The notes under the pieces are model-generated. The model was not told where the DNA came from. It ran no database searches and was given only the letters and a program-made list of their open reading frames with translations. From CAZGMC01 sp964526565 (GTDB taxonomy: Bacteria > Pseudomonadota > Alphaproteobacteria > DSM-16000 > Inquilinaceae): 64,000 nt of DNA. Positions 18,127 through 26,974 of this stretch are shown here, piece by piece. A program made the translations under genes and the position numbers. The stretch is from assembly GCA_964526565.1 (NCBI GenBank), contig CAZGMC010000007.1, forward strand, positions 1 through 64,000. Reading direction: 5' to 3'. The stretch's first letter is position 1; each line of letters starts with the position of its first letter.

Positions 18127-20124
18127 ATGACCAGAAAACTCCATGCTGCGACACCGTTCCTGCGCGCACGCCTCATGGCGACCGGATCCGCCGCCGCCAT
18201 GACCGTGGCGTTGGCAGCCGGTCATGCGCATGCGCAGGACGCCACAGCCGCCGATCCGGCTCCCCAAGACCAGGACGCAACCACCCTCACCCTTGACGTG
18301 CCGGAGGTTTCGGTGACCGCCAGCCGCACGCCGACAGTCCTCGACGCGGTCGGATCTTCGGTGACCGTCATCCCGCGGGAAGAGCTGCAGCGGCGCCAGG
18401 TGCGCTTCGCGATCGATGCGCTGCGCTACGTCCCCGGCACCGCACCGACGGAGTTCGACGGCGGTCAGGGGCAGGTGCGGCTGCGCGGCGCCCAGGCCAA
18501 CCAGGTGCTGGTGCTGATCGACGGCGTCCGCGTCAACAATCCTGCCTTCGGGTCCGAGTTCAACTTCGGCAACCTGCTTGCCGAGGACATCGAGCGGATC
18601 GAGGTGCTGCGCGGTCCACAGAGCGCACTGTGGGGCAGCGACGCCATCGGCGGCGTGATAAGCGTCACCACCCGCCGCGGCGAAGGGCCGACCACCGGCG
18701 GCGCCTTCGTCGAGGGGGGCTCGTTCGGCACGGTCGAGGTCGGCGGGAACGTCGGCGGCAGCGGCGCAGGATACAGCTTCTCCGGCAACGCGACGCACCT
18801 CAACAGCAACGGCATCAATACGGTCGAGCTGCCCGGTGCAGACGAGCCGAACAGCCATTCCAATACGACGCTGTCCTTCAGGGGCAGCGTCGACGTGACA
18901 GACAATTTCGAGATCTCGGCCGTCGGCCGCTACCTCTCTGCCGAGCGGGAACTCGATTCCGAGGGGCCGCCGGTGACCGACAACAGCAGCACGCGCGAGG
19001 ACGCGGACGCGCTCGGCCGCGTCCAGGCCGACCTGACGCTGTTCGAGGGTGTCTGGCAGCACATCGCCGGCATCGAGATCCTGGACGACGAGACGAACTT
19101 CATCGAAACGCAGTTTCCGTCCAGCTTCGAAGGCGAAGTGTTCACGGTCGACTACCAGACGAACGTGTTCGTCGAGACGCCGGAGTTCGCCGATGCCGAC
19201 CACGTCTTCACGTTCTACTATGAGCGTCAGCGGGATTCGGCGGATTCCAGCAGTGCGTTCGGGTCGTTCTCCGAGGACAACACGAACAACAGCTTCGCCG
19301 GAGAATACCGGCTCAGCCTGTGGGACCAGGTGTTCCTGACCAGCGCCGTGCGGGTGGACAACAACGACTTCTTTGAGGATGCGACGACCTACCGATTCAC
19401 CGCGGCCTACGTCCATCCGGACCGGGGGACGCGGGTGTTCGGCAACTACGGCACCGGCGTGAAGAACCCCACCCTGTTCGAGCTGTTCGGGTTCGGAACG
19501 AACTTTGTTCCGAACCCGAACCTCGATCCCGAAGAGGCAAGGGGCTGGGAGGTCGGCGTCGAGCAGCCGTTCCTCGACAATCGGTTTTTGGTGGGGGCCA
19601 CGTACTTCTCCAGCGAGATCGACGACCTGATCACCTCGGCGGCGGTGGCCGGGCGGCCCGGCTTCACGACCAGCGTCAACCTGCCGGGCACCACTGACAT
19701 CCAGGGCGTGGAGGTCACTGCCGGCGCGACGATCATCGACGGCCTCGATGTCCTCGGCACCTATACCTACACCGATACCGAGGATCCCGATGGCCTGCCG
19801 GTGCTGCGGGTACCGGAACACGCGGCGAGTCTTGCCGTCAACTATCGCTTCCTTGGGGATCGTGCGAACATCAATCTTGGTGTTATTTACTCGGGAGAAC
19901 GGGATGACCGGAACTTTGCGCTGGGCCAGTTCCCGGCGCCGCGCGTGACGGTCGATGGCTTCACCGTGGTCAATGTCGCAGGGTCATACAACCTGTCCGA
20001 CAACGTCCAGATCTTCGCCCGCGTCGACAACCTGTTCGACGAGGACTACCAGGAAATCCAGAACTTTGAGACACCGGGCGTGTCGGCCTTCGGCGGCATC
20101 CGCATCACGCTCGGCCCCTTGTAA
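18127..20124 (+). CDS. btuB: TonB-dependent outer-membrane receptor, BtuB-like (cobalamin)
   Basis: A 665-aa outer-membrane beta-barrel. The signal peptide is residues 1 to about 37 (basic start, AAAMTVALAAGHAHAQD). A TonB-box-like strand (LDVPEVSVTASRTPT) comes next, then the plug domain (ALRYVPGTAPTEFDGGQGQV, VLVLIDGVRVNNPAFGSEF, ERIEVLRGPQSALWGSDAIG) and the barrel, ending in an aromatic/hydrophobic strand (GGIRITLGPL). Length is close to BtuB. The riboswitch directly upstream and BtuFCD genes directly downstream make cobalamin the likely substrate. The terminal residue is Leu rather than the usual Phe or Trp. Confidence 0.9.
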   Translation: MTRKLHAATPFLRARLMATGSAAAMTVALAAGHAHAQDATAADPAPQDQDATTLTLDVPEVSVTASRTPTVLDAVGSSVTVIPREELQRRQVRFAIDALRYVPGTAPTEFDGGQGQVRLRGAQANQVLVLIDGVRVNNPAFGSEFNFGNLLAEDIERIEVLRGPQSALWGSDAIGGVISVTTRRGEGPTTGGAFVEGGSFGTVEVGGNVGGSGAGYSFSGNATHLNSNGINTVELPGADEPNSHSNTTLSFRGSVDVTDNFEISAVGRYLSAERELDSEGPPVTDNSSTREDADALGRVQADLTLFEGVWQHIAGIEILDDETNFIETQFPSSFEGEVFTVDYQTNVFVETPEFADADHVFTFYYERQRDSADSSSAFGSFSEDNTNNSFAGEYRLSLWDQVFLTSAVRVDNNDFFEDATTYRFTAAYVHPDRGTRVFGNYGTGVKNPTLFELFGFGTNFVPNPNLDPEEARGWEVGVEQPFLDNRFLVGATYFSSEIDDLITSAAVAGRPGFTTSVNLPGTTDIQGVEVTAGATIIDGLDVLGTYTYTDTEDPDGLPVLRVPEHAASLAVNYRFLGDRANINLGVIYSGERDDRNFALGQFPAPRVTVDGFTVVNVAGSYNLSDNVQIFARVDNLFDEDYQEIQNFETPGVSAFGGIRITLGPL

Positions 20125-20249
20125 GCCGTGCCGGCGGGCGCCGCACCGCGCCGGCAGGCGCGGGCGGCGCCCCAGCGGCGCCGGGTCCGGCCTTGGCACG
20201 GCCGTGTCCGTAGCCGACCAGATTCAGGGTTCAACGACAGGAGAATGAC

Positions 20250-20831
20250 ATGTCCGAAAATGGCAATGTTGCCGGCGTGGTACAGACCGACAAGTACGGC
20301 AAGCGCTCCGAGGTGTTCCCCCTGTCCACGGACGAGGCGTTCCTGCTGGGCCTGCTCAAGGACGTGTTCGAGAACCACTGGCAGAACATCGTCTTCGGCC
20401 CGCTGATCCAGGGCGCGGCCTATGAGCTGCGCTGTACCGCGCCTCCGCACGGCATCGCCCTGCTCGACGGCTATCTGACCATCCATTTCGGCCGCTCGCA
20501 CTTCCATCTGTGCATCGGCGAGAATAAGGGGTCGTCCAGATCGCCCACGCCGCCGGAGCTGCGCGCGCACCGGCGGACTCGCCGAGCCGAGCTGTTCCGC
20601 GGGCTTGACCGCGCCGGTGCGCCGGTCAACTGGGGCCTGCGCCTGGTCAACGGCGCGGGCGAGGAGCAGATGACCGTGTTCTTTCCCAATCCCTTCCTGT
20701 CCGACGACGACGGCATCCTGAGCGAGCCGGACTGGACCCGCCTGGCAATGTGGGAGGACTTCGGCCGCCGCTATCTGAACCGCGAGCCCGACGGCAAGGA
20801 CCGCATGGGACGCGGGTTCGCCCACGGTTGA
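20250..20831 (+). CDS. Conserved protein of the cobalamin-uptake operon, unknown function
   Basis: A 193-aa soluble protein without signal peptide. Sequence islands look strongly constrained: DKYGKRSEVFPLSTDEAFLL, FENHWQNIVFGPLIQGAAYE, DGYLTIHFGRSHFHLCIGEN, PTPPELRAHRRTRRAELFR, LVNGAGEEQMTVFFPNP. The HFHLCIG stretch (His/Cys) could bind metal or a corrinoid, but that is a guess. It lies between the receptor and btuF, with its own AGGAG, under the B12 riboswitch. I recall similar proteins of unknown function beside cobalamin genes in other alphaproteobacteria but cannot verify this. A cytoplasmic step after import, such as corrinoid binding, trafficking or reduction, is the natural hypothesis. 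Confidence 0.7.
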   Translation: MSENGNVAGVVQTDKYGKRSEVFPLSTDEAFLLGLLKDVFENHWQNIVFGPLIQGAAYELRCTAPPHGIALLDGYLTIHFGRSHFHLCIGENKGSSRSPTPPELRAHRRTRRAELFRGLDRAGAPVNWGLRLVNGAGEEQMTVFFPNPFLSDDDGILSEPDWTRLAMWEDFGRRYLNREPDGKDRMGRGFAHG

Positions 20832-20834
20832 CCG

Positions 20835-21728
20835 ATGCAGCGCCTTGCACTGCGCCGACACCGAATGCTGCGGGCCGCTCGGGCCGCCGCCGTGGCCGCG
20901 GCGACCGTCGCCGTATCGGCGGCAGCGATCGCACCGGCAGGGGCGCAGCCGCTGCCGACCGTGGCCTCGGCCGGGCTGTGCGCGGACCAGTTCGTGCTGG
21001 CCCTCGCCGACCCGGACCAGATCGTTGCGGTGTCGTACCAGGCGACCGGCCCCCTCTCGGTCTTCGCGGACCAGGCTCGCGCCTACGCGGAGACCCGCGG
21101 CACGGCCGAGGAGCTGCTGTACCTGGCTCCGGATGTGGTGGTGCTGCCGGCCTGGGGCATGGGCCGGACCGGCGAGCTTCTGGAGCGCTTCGGCGTCACG
21201 GTCGTGCACGTCCCGATCGCCAACACTTTCGAGGAGGTCCGCGCCGCGACGCGCACCGTGGCCGCGGCGATCGGCCGGACCACGGCGGGGGAGCAGCTGA
21301 TCGCCGCCATGGACGCGCGGCTGGCCGCGGTCGCCGACCGGCCGGGCGAGCCGCCGGTCGTCGCCTATGTCCGGCCGGGCGGCGGCAGCGCCGGGCCGGG
21401 CACGTTCGTCGATGCGGTGCTGCAAGCGGCCAGGGCGCGCAACCTGGCGGCGGAGCTCGGTCAGCCGGGCTGGGGCCGGCTCGACCTCGAGACGCTGCTG
21501 ACGCACGAGCCCGACGCCCTGGTGGTCAGCTTTTTCGAGACGGCCTACCCGTCGCTGATGACGGCCTTCTCGCGCCATCCGGTATTCCTGGAGACTGCGG
21601 CGGACACGCCGGTCATTGCGGTGCCGGGCCGGTACTGGATCTGCGGCAGCCCGATGCTGGCCGACGCGGTGGAAGTCGTGGCCCGCGGCCTGGACCGGCT
21701 GACACCGCAGTCCGGCACGGGCGGCTGA
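20835..21728 (+). CDS. btuF: Periplasmic cobalamin-binding protein, BtuF-like
   Basis: A 297-aa cluster A-2 (FecB/BtuF-type) binding protein. The Ala-rich signal peptide is residues 1 to about 37 (cleavage near APAGAQ). The mature part has the two-lobe pattern: VASAGLCADQFVLALADPDQ, LLYLAPDVVVLP, VVHVPIANTFEEV, then the second lobe (FVDAVLQAARARNLAAELG, LLTHEPDALVVSFFE). It would hand ligand to BtuC. There is little room for a ribosome-binding site because the start is three bases after the previous stop, suggesting translational coupling; MLRAARAA at 20865 is an alternative start. Confidence 0.85.
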   Translation: MQRLALRRHRMLRAARAAAVAAATVAVSAAAIAPAGAQPLPTVASAGLCADQFVLALADPDQIVAVSYQATGPLSVFADQARAYAETRGTAEELLYLAPDVVVLPAWGMGRTGELLERFGVTVVHVPIANTFEEVRAATRTVAAAIGRTTAGEQLIAAMDARLAAVADRPGEPPVVAYVRPGGGSAGPGTFVDAVLQAARARNLAAELGQPGWGRLDLETLLTHEPDALVVSFFETAYPSLMTAFSRHPVFLETAADTPVIAVPGRYWICGSPMLADAVEVVARGLDRLTPQSGTGG

Positions 21729-21742
21729 GAGGAGGAGCGGAC

Positions 21743-22789
21743 ATGGCCGGCGCGGCACGGACGATGGACGGGGAGGCGACCGGCGGGGCGGCCGGGACGG
21801 TGCGGCTGGCCGCGGTCAGCACGGCGCTGCTGGCGCTCCTGCTCGGCGTCTCGTTCCTCTCCCTGTTCTTCGGCTATGCGCCGCTGACCGCCGGCGACGT
21901 GCTGGCCGGGGTGCTCGGCACCGCCGAGGAGCCGGTCGTCGTCATCGTCCGCGAGATCCGCGCGCCGCGGGTCGTTCTCGCCCTGGCCGTGGGTGCCTCG
22001 CTGGGGCTGGCCGGCGCCGCGCTGCAAGGCCTGCTGCGCAATCCCCTGGCCGACCCGGGCATCATCGGGGTGTCGGCGAGCGCCAGCCTGGGTGCGGTGA
22101 TCGCCTTGTACTTCGGCTTTGCCGCCGCGGCACCGCTGGTGCTGCCCGCCGCGGCGATGACCGGCGCCCTGCTGTCGACCCTGATCCTGTACTGGCTGAC
22201 GGCGCGCAGTGCCTCGACGCTGACCGTGATCCTGGCCGGCATCGCGATTTCGGGCCTGGCCATCTCGCTGACCTCGCTGGCCATGAACCTGTCGCCCAAT
22301 CCCTATGCGCTCAGCGAGATCGTCGCCTGGCTGCTGGGCTCGCTGCGCGACCGCAGCTTCAGCGACGTGGGGCTGGCGCTGCCGTTCATGGCCGTGGGCT
22401 GGTTGCTGCTGCTCGGCGTCGGCCGGTCGCTCGACGCGCTGACGCTGGGCGAGGACACCGCCGCCAGCCTGGGCGTCGACCTGCGCCGGCTGCGCGCCCG
22501 CATCATCGTCGGCACGGCGTTCGCCGTGGGCGCCGGCGTGGCCGTGTCCGGCGGGATCGGCTTCATCGGCCTGGTCGTGCCGCACCTGGTGCGGCCGCTG
22601 GTCGGCCATCAGCCGGGCCACGTGCTGGTGCCGAGCGCGCTGGGCGGCGCCGCCCTGCTGGCGGCGGCCGACCTGGTCGTGCGCACGATCTCGGTCGGGC
22701 CCGAGCTGATGCTTGGGGTCGTGACGTCGCTGATCGGCGCGCCGTTCTTCTTCTACCTGATCCTGAAGACCGGGCGGACCATGCAATGA
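21743..22789 (+). CDS. btuC: FecCD-family permease, cobalamin import (BtuC-like)
   Basis: A 348-aa polytopic permease with about ten helices. FecCD signatures: REIRAPRVVLALAVGASLGL, GAALQGLLRNPLADPGIIGV, LTLGEDTAASLGVDLRRLRA (the coupling-helix region touching the ATPase), and GGIGFIGLVVPHLVRPLVG. Start at 21743 with GAGGAGG directly upstream. It is the third transport gene of the riboswitch operon. Confidence 0.9.
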   Translation: MAGAARTMDGEATGGAAGTVRLAAVSTALLALLLGVSFLSLFFGYAPLTAGDVLAGVLGTAEEPVVVIVREIRAPRVVLALAVGASLGLAGAALQGLLRNPLADPGIIGVSASASLGAVIALYFGFAAAAPLVLPAAAMTGALLSTLILYWLTARSASTLTVILAGIAISGLAISLTSLAMNLSPNPYALSEIVAWLLGSLRDRSFSDVGLALPFMAVGWLLLLGVGRSLDALTLGEDTAASLGVDLRRLRARIIVGTAFAVGAGVAVSGGIGFIGLVVPHLVRPLVGHQPGHVLVPSALGGAALLAAADLVVRTISVGPELMLGVVTSLIGAPFFFYLILKTGRTMQ

Positions 22790-22817
22790 GGGGCCCACAG
22801 GGTCCCAGAGAGGCGCC

Positions 22818-23654
22818 ATGAGCGTGATCGAAGCCCGCGCCGTCACCGTGCGGATCGCCGGACGGGCGGTGGTCGACGGCGTCTCGCTGTCGGTCGCCGC
22901 GGGGCAGCTCGTCGGGCTGATCGGGCCGAACGGTTCGGGCAAGACGACCCTGGTGCGCGCGCTGATCCACCTGCAGCCGACCGATGGCGGTCAGGTATGC
23001 GTTCAGGGGCAGCCGGTCGCCCGGCTCGCGCGGCGCCATCTGGCGCGCACCGTCGCCTACCTGCCGCAGGGCCACATGGTGCAGTGGCCGGTCACCGTCG
23101 CCCGGCTGGTGGCACTGGGCCGGCTGCCGCACCTCGGCGCATGGCAGCGCATCCTGCCCGCCGATCGCGAGGCGATCCGCGACGCCATGGACCGCACCGA
23201 GGTGACGCACCTGGCCGACCGCCGCGTCAACACGCTGTCGGGGGGCGAGCGTGCCCGCGTCATGCTGGCCCGCGCCCTGGCGGTGGGAGCGCCGGCGCTG
23301 ATCGCCGACGAGCCCATCGCCTCGGTCGATCCCTATCACCAGCTGCACGTGATGGAGCTGTTGCGCAACGACGCCCGCGCCGGCGCGGCGGTCGTCGTCG
23401 TGCTGCACGACCTGACGATGGCGGCGCGGTTCTGCGACGCCCTGCTGCTGCTGCGCGACGGCCGGGTGCTGGCTTTCGGCGACGCGCCGACGGTCCTGGC
23501 CGCGGCGAACCTTGAAGAGGCGTACGGCGTGGCCGCGCTGCGGGGTACGCACGAGGCGGAAATGTACGTGCTGCCCTGGCGACGCCGGCCTGCCATGGCC
23601 GGGCCGCCCTGCCCGGCGCCGGAATGCGCGGCCGCTGCCGTGCGGACGCCCTGA
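22818..23654 (+). CDS. btuD: ABC transporter ATPase for cobalamin (BtuD/FecE-like)
   Basis: A 278-aa ATPase: Walker A LIGPNGSGKTTLVRAL (about residue 40), Q-loop YLPQGH, signature LSGGERARVMLARALA, Walker B ALIADEPIASVD and the switch His in VVLHDLTMAARF. The tail (LPWRRRPAMAG and on) is family-variable. It closes the B12 operon, 28 nt after btuC. It is convergent with the manganese-transport operon. Confidence 0.9.
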   Translation: MSVIEARAVTVRIAGRAVVDGVSLSVAAGQLVGLIGPNGSGKTTLVRALIHLQPTDGGQVCVQGQPVARLARRHLARTVAYLPQGHMVQWPVTVARLVALGRLPHLGAWQRILPADREAIRDAMDRTEVTHLADRRVNTLSGGERARVMLARALAVGAPALIADEPIASVDPYHQLHVMELLRNDARAGAAVVVVLHDLTMAARFCDALLLLRDGRVLAFGDAPTVLAAANLEEAYGVAALRGTHEAEMYVLPWRRRPAMAGPPCPAPECAAAAVRTP

Positions 23655-23694
23655 GCAACCGGCGCGATGCTCATGGTTGAACGCGTTCATCGCC

Positions 23695-24834
23695 TCAAGC
23701 ATCCTTCGCCCGCCACGGCTGCAGCAACTCCAGGGCCACCTGCCGGCCCCTGGCGGTCAGGTGGAGTTCGTCGCCCTGCTGGACGATGAAGCCAAGGCGC
23801 AGGCTGCGCTGGATCACGTGGCGGGCCTTGCGGCGGTCCCACCACAGGTGGTCGCGCAGGGCGCCGACGACGTTCTCGTGCCGCGCCTCGGTCCCGCCTT
23901 CATGGTTGTACAGATGCACCGCCAGGGTGCGGCTCTCGTTGACGTAGCGCTGGCTGAGCCGCGTCCAGGCCTGGGCCAGCACGCCGTGGCGCGGGCCGAA
24001 CAGGAAGGCCAGCACCAGGAACGCGCCGGTCATCACCGCCATCATGCCGCCGATCGACACGTCCAGCGCCACCGCGGCGTAATAGCCCAGCACGCTGGAG
24101 GCCACGGAAATGGCAATCCCGATCACCAGCATCAAGCTGAGCCGGTCGGTCAGCAGATAGGCGGCCGACGGCGGCACGATCACAAAGGCAATAAACAGGA
24201 TCGCCCCGACCGCGTCGAAGGCGGCGACGGCGGTGACGCTGGTCAGCATCAGCAGGGCGTAGAACAGCACCGCCGGGGCGAAGCCGAGCGCCCGGGCCAG
24301 GGCCGGGTCGAACGTGGCGAGCTTGAGCTCCTTGTACAGCAGGCCGACGAACAGGGCGTTTACTCCCGTCACGACGCTCATCCACATCACCGCCTGCGGA
24401 ATGACGTAGCCGCCGACGGTCATGGTATCCAGCCAGACGAAGCCGATCTCGCCAAGCAGAACCGTATGCGTGTCGATGTGCACGTCGCGGGCATACAGGT
24501 TGAGCAGCAGCACGCCGATCGAGAACAGCACCGGGAAGACCAGCCCGATCGCCGCGTCGTCCTTGACCTTGCGCGTGCCGACCAGCGCCTCGGTCAGGAA
24601 CACGGTCAGCACGCCGGCCAGCGCCGCGCCGATCAGCTGCACCGGCCCGCTCTGCTGGCGCGTCAGCAGCCAGACGATGACGATCCCGAACACGATCGAG
24701 TGGCTGATCGCGTCCGACAGCATGCTGTTGCGGCGCAGCACCAGGAACACGCCGACCAGGCTTGCCGCGCTGCCAACCAGCGCACCGGTCAGCATGATCA
24801 TCAGCGGAATGTTGGCGAACAGGTCGGTCAGCAT
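23695..24834 (-). CDS. Manganese/metal ABC permease with C-terminal winged-helix domain
   Basis: A 379-aa ABC-3 family permease (ZnuB/SitD/TroD type). Helices fill residues 1 to about 285, with family motifs LVGVFLVLRRNSMLSDAISH, VGAILFIAFVIVPPSAAYLL and AFLVLAFLFGPRHGVLAQ. From about 300 a cytosolic domain of about 75 residues follows (HENVVGALRDHLWWDRRKA, HVIQRSLRLGFIVQQGDELH, LTARGRQVALELL). It reads as a winged helix similar to DtxR/MntR-type proteins. Its start overlaps the stop of the partner permease by one base. Mn is inferred from the adjacent mntR. Confidence 0.85.
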   Translation of the reverse strand: MLTDLFANIPLMIMLTGALVGSAASLVGVFLVLRRNSMLSDAISHSIVFGIVIVWLLTRQQSGPVQLIGAALAGVLTVFLTEALVGTRKVKDDAAIGLVFPVLFSIGVLLLNLYARDVHIDTHTVLLGEIGFVWLDTMTVGGYVIPQAVMWMSVVTGVNALFVGLLYKELKLATFDPALARALGFAPAVLFYALLMLTSVTAVAAFDAVGAILFIAFVIVPPSAAYLLTDRLSLMLVIGIAISVASSVLGYYAAVALDVSIGGMMAVMTGAFLVLAFLFGPRHGVLAQAWTRLSQRYVNESRTLAVHLYNHEGGTEARHENVVGALRDHLWWDRRKARHVIQRSLRLGFIVQQGDELHLTARGRQVALELLQPWRAKDA

Positions 24835-26078
24835 CAGCCCGCCCTCTGTGCCCGGCCCCGGTCGCCGCCTCGGTCGCCGCCCCGGTCGCCGCCCCGGTCG
24901 CCGCCCCCGTCGCCGCCCCCGTCGCCGCCCCCGTCACCGCCCCCGTCGCCGCCTCGGTTGTCGCTCAGGTCTTCCGCACGGGCCAGCCCGCCTTCGGTCA
25001 GCGCCCAGTGCGGCCCCTCCTGGCCGGGCATGTGCTCCACCGGCGCGACCATGCCGCGCCGCGACAGGCGGGCCAGGGCGTCGCGCGTCGGCAGGCCGTG
25101 ATAGGCGTCGATCATGCCTTCCTCGGCCGGATAGTGCGGGTCCTTGTGGTGGCTGGCCAGGCCGTACAGCGTCTCCAGCACCCGGTTGCCTTCCAGCTCG
25201 CGCCGGGCACGCCGCCGCCGTACCTGCTCCCAGACCAGGCCGCGCTCCGGCGCGAGCAGGATCGACACCAACACCACGGCGGAGGCGCTGAGGATGATCA
25301 GCGGCCCGGTCGCCAGCCCGCGGCCCATGGCGCTGATCAAGGCGCCGGACATGCCGGCCAGGATGCCGAACAGCGCCGCCAGCACGACCATCGGTTCCAG
25401 CCGGCGGACCCACTGGCGGGCGGCCGCCGCCGGGGCGATCACCATGGCGGCCATCAGCACCACGCCGACCATCTGCAGCCCGACCACCACGGCAAACGCG
25501 ATGGTCACGGTCAGCACGGTCTCCAGCACCAGCACCGGCAGGCCCAAGGTGGCGGCGAACACGGGATCGAAGCTGACCAGCTTGAACTCCTTCCAGAACG
25601 CCGCCACCAGGACCAGCGAGAACACCGTGATGCCGCCCATCAGCACCAGGTCGGAGCGCAGGATTCCCGCCGCCTGCCCGAACAGGAACGCGTCCAGGCC
25701 GCCCTGCCCGGCGTTGCCGGTGCTCTGGACATAGGTCAGCAGCACCACGCCCAGGGCAAAGAACACCGAAAGGGAAATGCCCAGCCCGGCATCCGTCTTC
25801 AGCCGGGTGGAGCGGGTCAGCACCAGCATGACCAGGGCGGCGAGAATGGCGGTCACCAGGGCGCCGGCCAGGATGGCCGACAGCTCGCGCGCCCCGGCGA
25901 CCAGGAAGCCCAGGCAGATCCCCGGCAGGGCCGCGTGCGACAGGGTGTCGCCGAGCAGGCTCTGCTGGCGCAGCACGGCGAAGCAGCCCAGCACGCCGCT
26001 GATCAGGCCGAGCAGTGCCGCGCCCATCACCACGTTCTGGATGGTGTAGTCGCCCAGGAAGGCGAGCACGCCGCTCAT
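24834..26078 (-). CDS. Manganese/metal ABC permease with winged-helix domain and Gly-Asp repeat tail
   Basis: A 414-aa ABC-3 permease. Signatures: GLISGVLGCFAVLRQQSLLGD, LSHAALPGICLGFL and VVGLQMVGVVLMAAMVIAPA. After about residue 285 (LAPERGLVWEQVRRRRARR) comes a winged-helix-like segment (LETLYGLASHHKDPHYPAEE, DALARLSRRGMVAPVEHM, WALTEGGLARAEDL). The last 35 residues are a GGDG/GGDR tandem repeat from a 12-bp DNA repeat (24853-24961). The ATPase gene overlaps its start by four bases, so the three genes form one transcription unit. Confidence 0.85.
   Translation of the reverse strand: MSGVLAFLGDYTIQNVVMGAALLGLISGVLGCFAVLRQQSLLGDTLSHAALPGICLGFLVAGARELSAILAGALVTAILAALVMLVLTRSTRLKTDAGLGISLSVFFALGVVLLTYVQSTGNAGQGGLDAFLFGQAAGILRSDLVLMGGITVFSLVLVAAFWKEFKLVSFDPVFAATLGLPVLVLETVLTVTIAFAVVVGLQMVGVVLMAAMVIAPAAAARQWVRRLEPMVVLAALFGILAGMSGALISAMGRGLATGPLIILSASAVVLVSILLAPERGLVWEQVRRRRARRELEGNRVLETLYGLASHHKDPHYPAEEGMIDAYHGLPTRDALARLSRRGMVAPVEHMPGQEGPHWALTEGGLARAEDLSDNRGGDGGGDGGGDGGGDGGGDRGGDRGGDRGGDRGRAQRAG
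24853..24961 (-). repeat. 12-bp tandem repeat encoding the (GGD[G/R])n tail
   Basis: About eight copies of a unit close to GGGCGACCGGGG/GGGCGACGGGGG (minus strand) at the 3' end of the permease gene. In-frame, so copy-number change alters only tail length. Confidence 0.85.
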
Positions 26079-26923
26079 GGCTGCGATCCCGTCCGTCCGG
26101 GCCGCGGCTCGGCGGGGGCCTCGTCGGGCGCCGTCAGGGGTGCGTCGGCGCCGCGCGCGCCGGCCAGGGGCCCGTGCTCCAGCAGCGAGGCATGGCTGCC
26201 ATAGGCCCGGTGCAGGTTGTCCAGCGTGTACACCGTATCGACCCGGCCCTGGGCGATGACCCGCACGTTCAGGATCACGATCCAGTCGAAATAGGTCTCC
26301 ACCGTCTGCAGGTCATGGTGGACGACGACCAGCGTTTTCCCTGCGTCGCGCAGCTTTTGCAGCAGGGCGACGACGGTGCGCTCGGTGGTGGCGTCGACCC
26401 CGGCCATCGGCTCGTCCAGGAAATAGACGTCGGCCTCCTGCACCAGCGCGCGGGCCAGGAACACGCGCTGCTGCTGGCCGCCGGACAGCTGGCTGATCTG
26501 GCGGTGGGCGAGGTCGGCCATGCGCACCTCGTCCAGGGCCGCCAGGGCCCGCTCGCGCTCGCGCCGGCCGGGATGGCGGAGCCAGCCCAGATGGCCGTAG
26601 CGGCCCATCATGACGACGTCCAGCGCGGTGGTCGGGAAGTCCCAGTCCACCGACGAACGCTGCGGCACATAACCGACCCGCCGGCGCTGCCGCCGGTACG
26701 GCATGCCGTGGATCATCACGTGGCCGGCCGTCGGCGTGACGAGGCCGAGGATGGCCTTGAGCAGTGTGCTCTTGCCGGCCCCGTTGGGCCCGACGATCGC
26801 CGCCATCACCCCGGGCGGAATGTTGACGTCGATGTCCCACAGCACCGGCTTGCCGTGATAGCTGACCGTCAAGTCCTCGACATGCACGGCCCATTCCGGC
26901 TCGTGGAGTTCCTCTATCGCCAT
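26075..26923 (-). CDS. Manganese/metal ABC transporter ATPase
   Basis: A 282-aa ATPase of the SitB/ZnuC/TroB group: Walker A AIVGPNGAGKSTLLKAIL, Q-loop YVPQRSSVDWDFPTT (a hallmark of Mn/Zn/Fe ABC ATPases), signature LSGGQQQRVFLARAL, Walker B VYFLDEPMAGVD, switch VVVHHDLQTVE. The stop overlaps the permease start. It lies 51 nt after the binding-protein gene. Confidence 0.92.
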   Translation of the reverse strand: MAIEELHEPEWAVHVEDLTVSYHGKPVLWDIDVNIPPGVMAAIVGPNGAGKSTLLKAILGLVTPTAGHVMIHGMPYRRQRRRVGYVPQRSSVDWDFPTTALDVVMMGRYGHLGWLRHPGRRERERALAALDEVRMADLAHRQISQLSGGQQQRVFLARALVQEADVYFLDEPMAGVDATTERTVVALLQKLRDAGKTLVVVHHDLQTVETYFDWIVILNVRVIAQGRVDTVYTLDNLHRAYGSHASLLEHGPLAGARGADAPLTAPDEAPAEPRPGRTGSQP

Positions 26924-26974
26924 CTCGCATCCCGCGTCCGTCGTGCTCCGGTGCAGCGGCCACCGCGACCGCGC

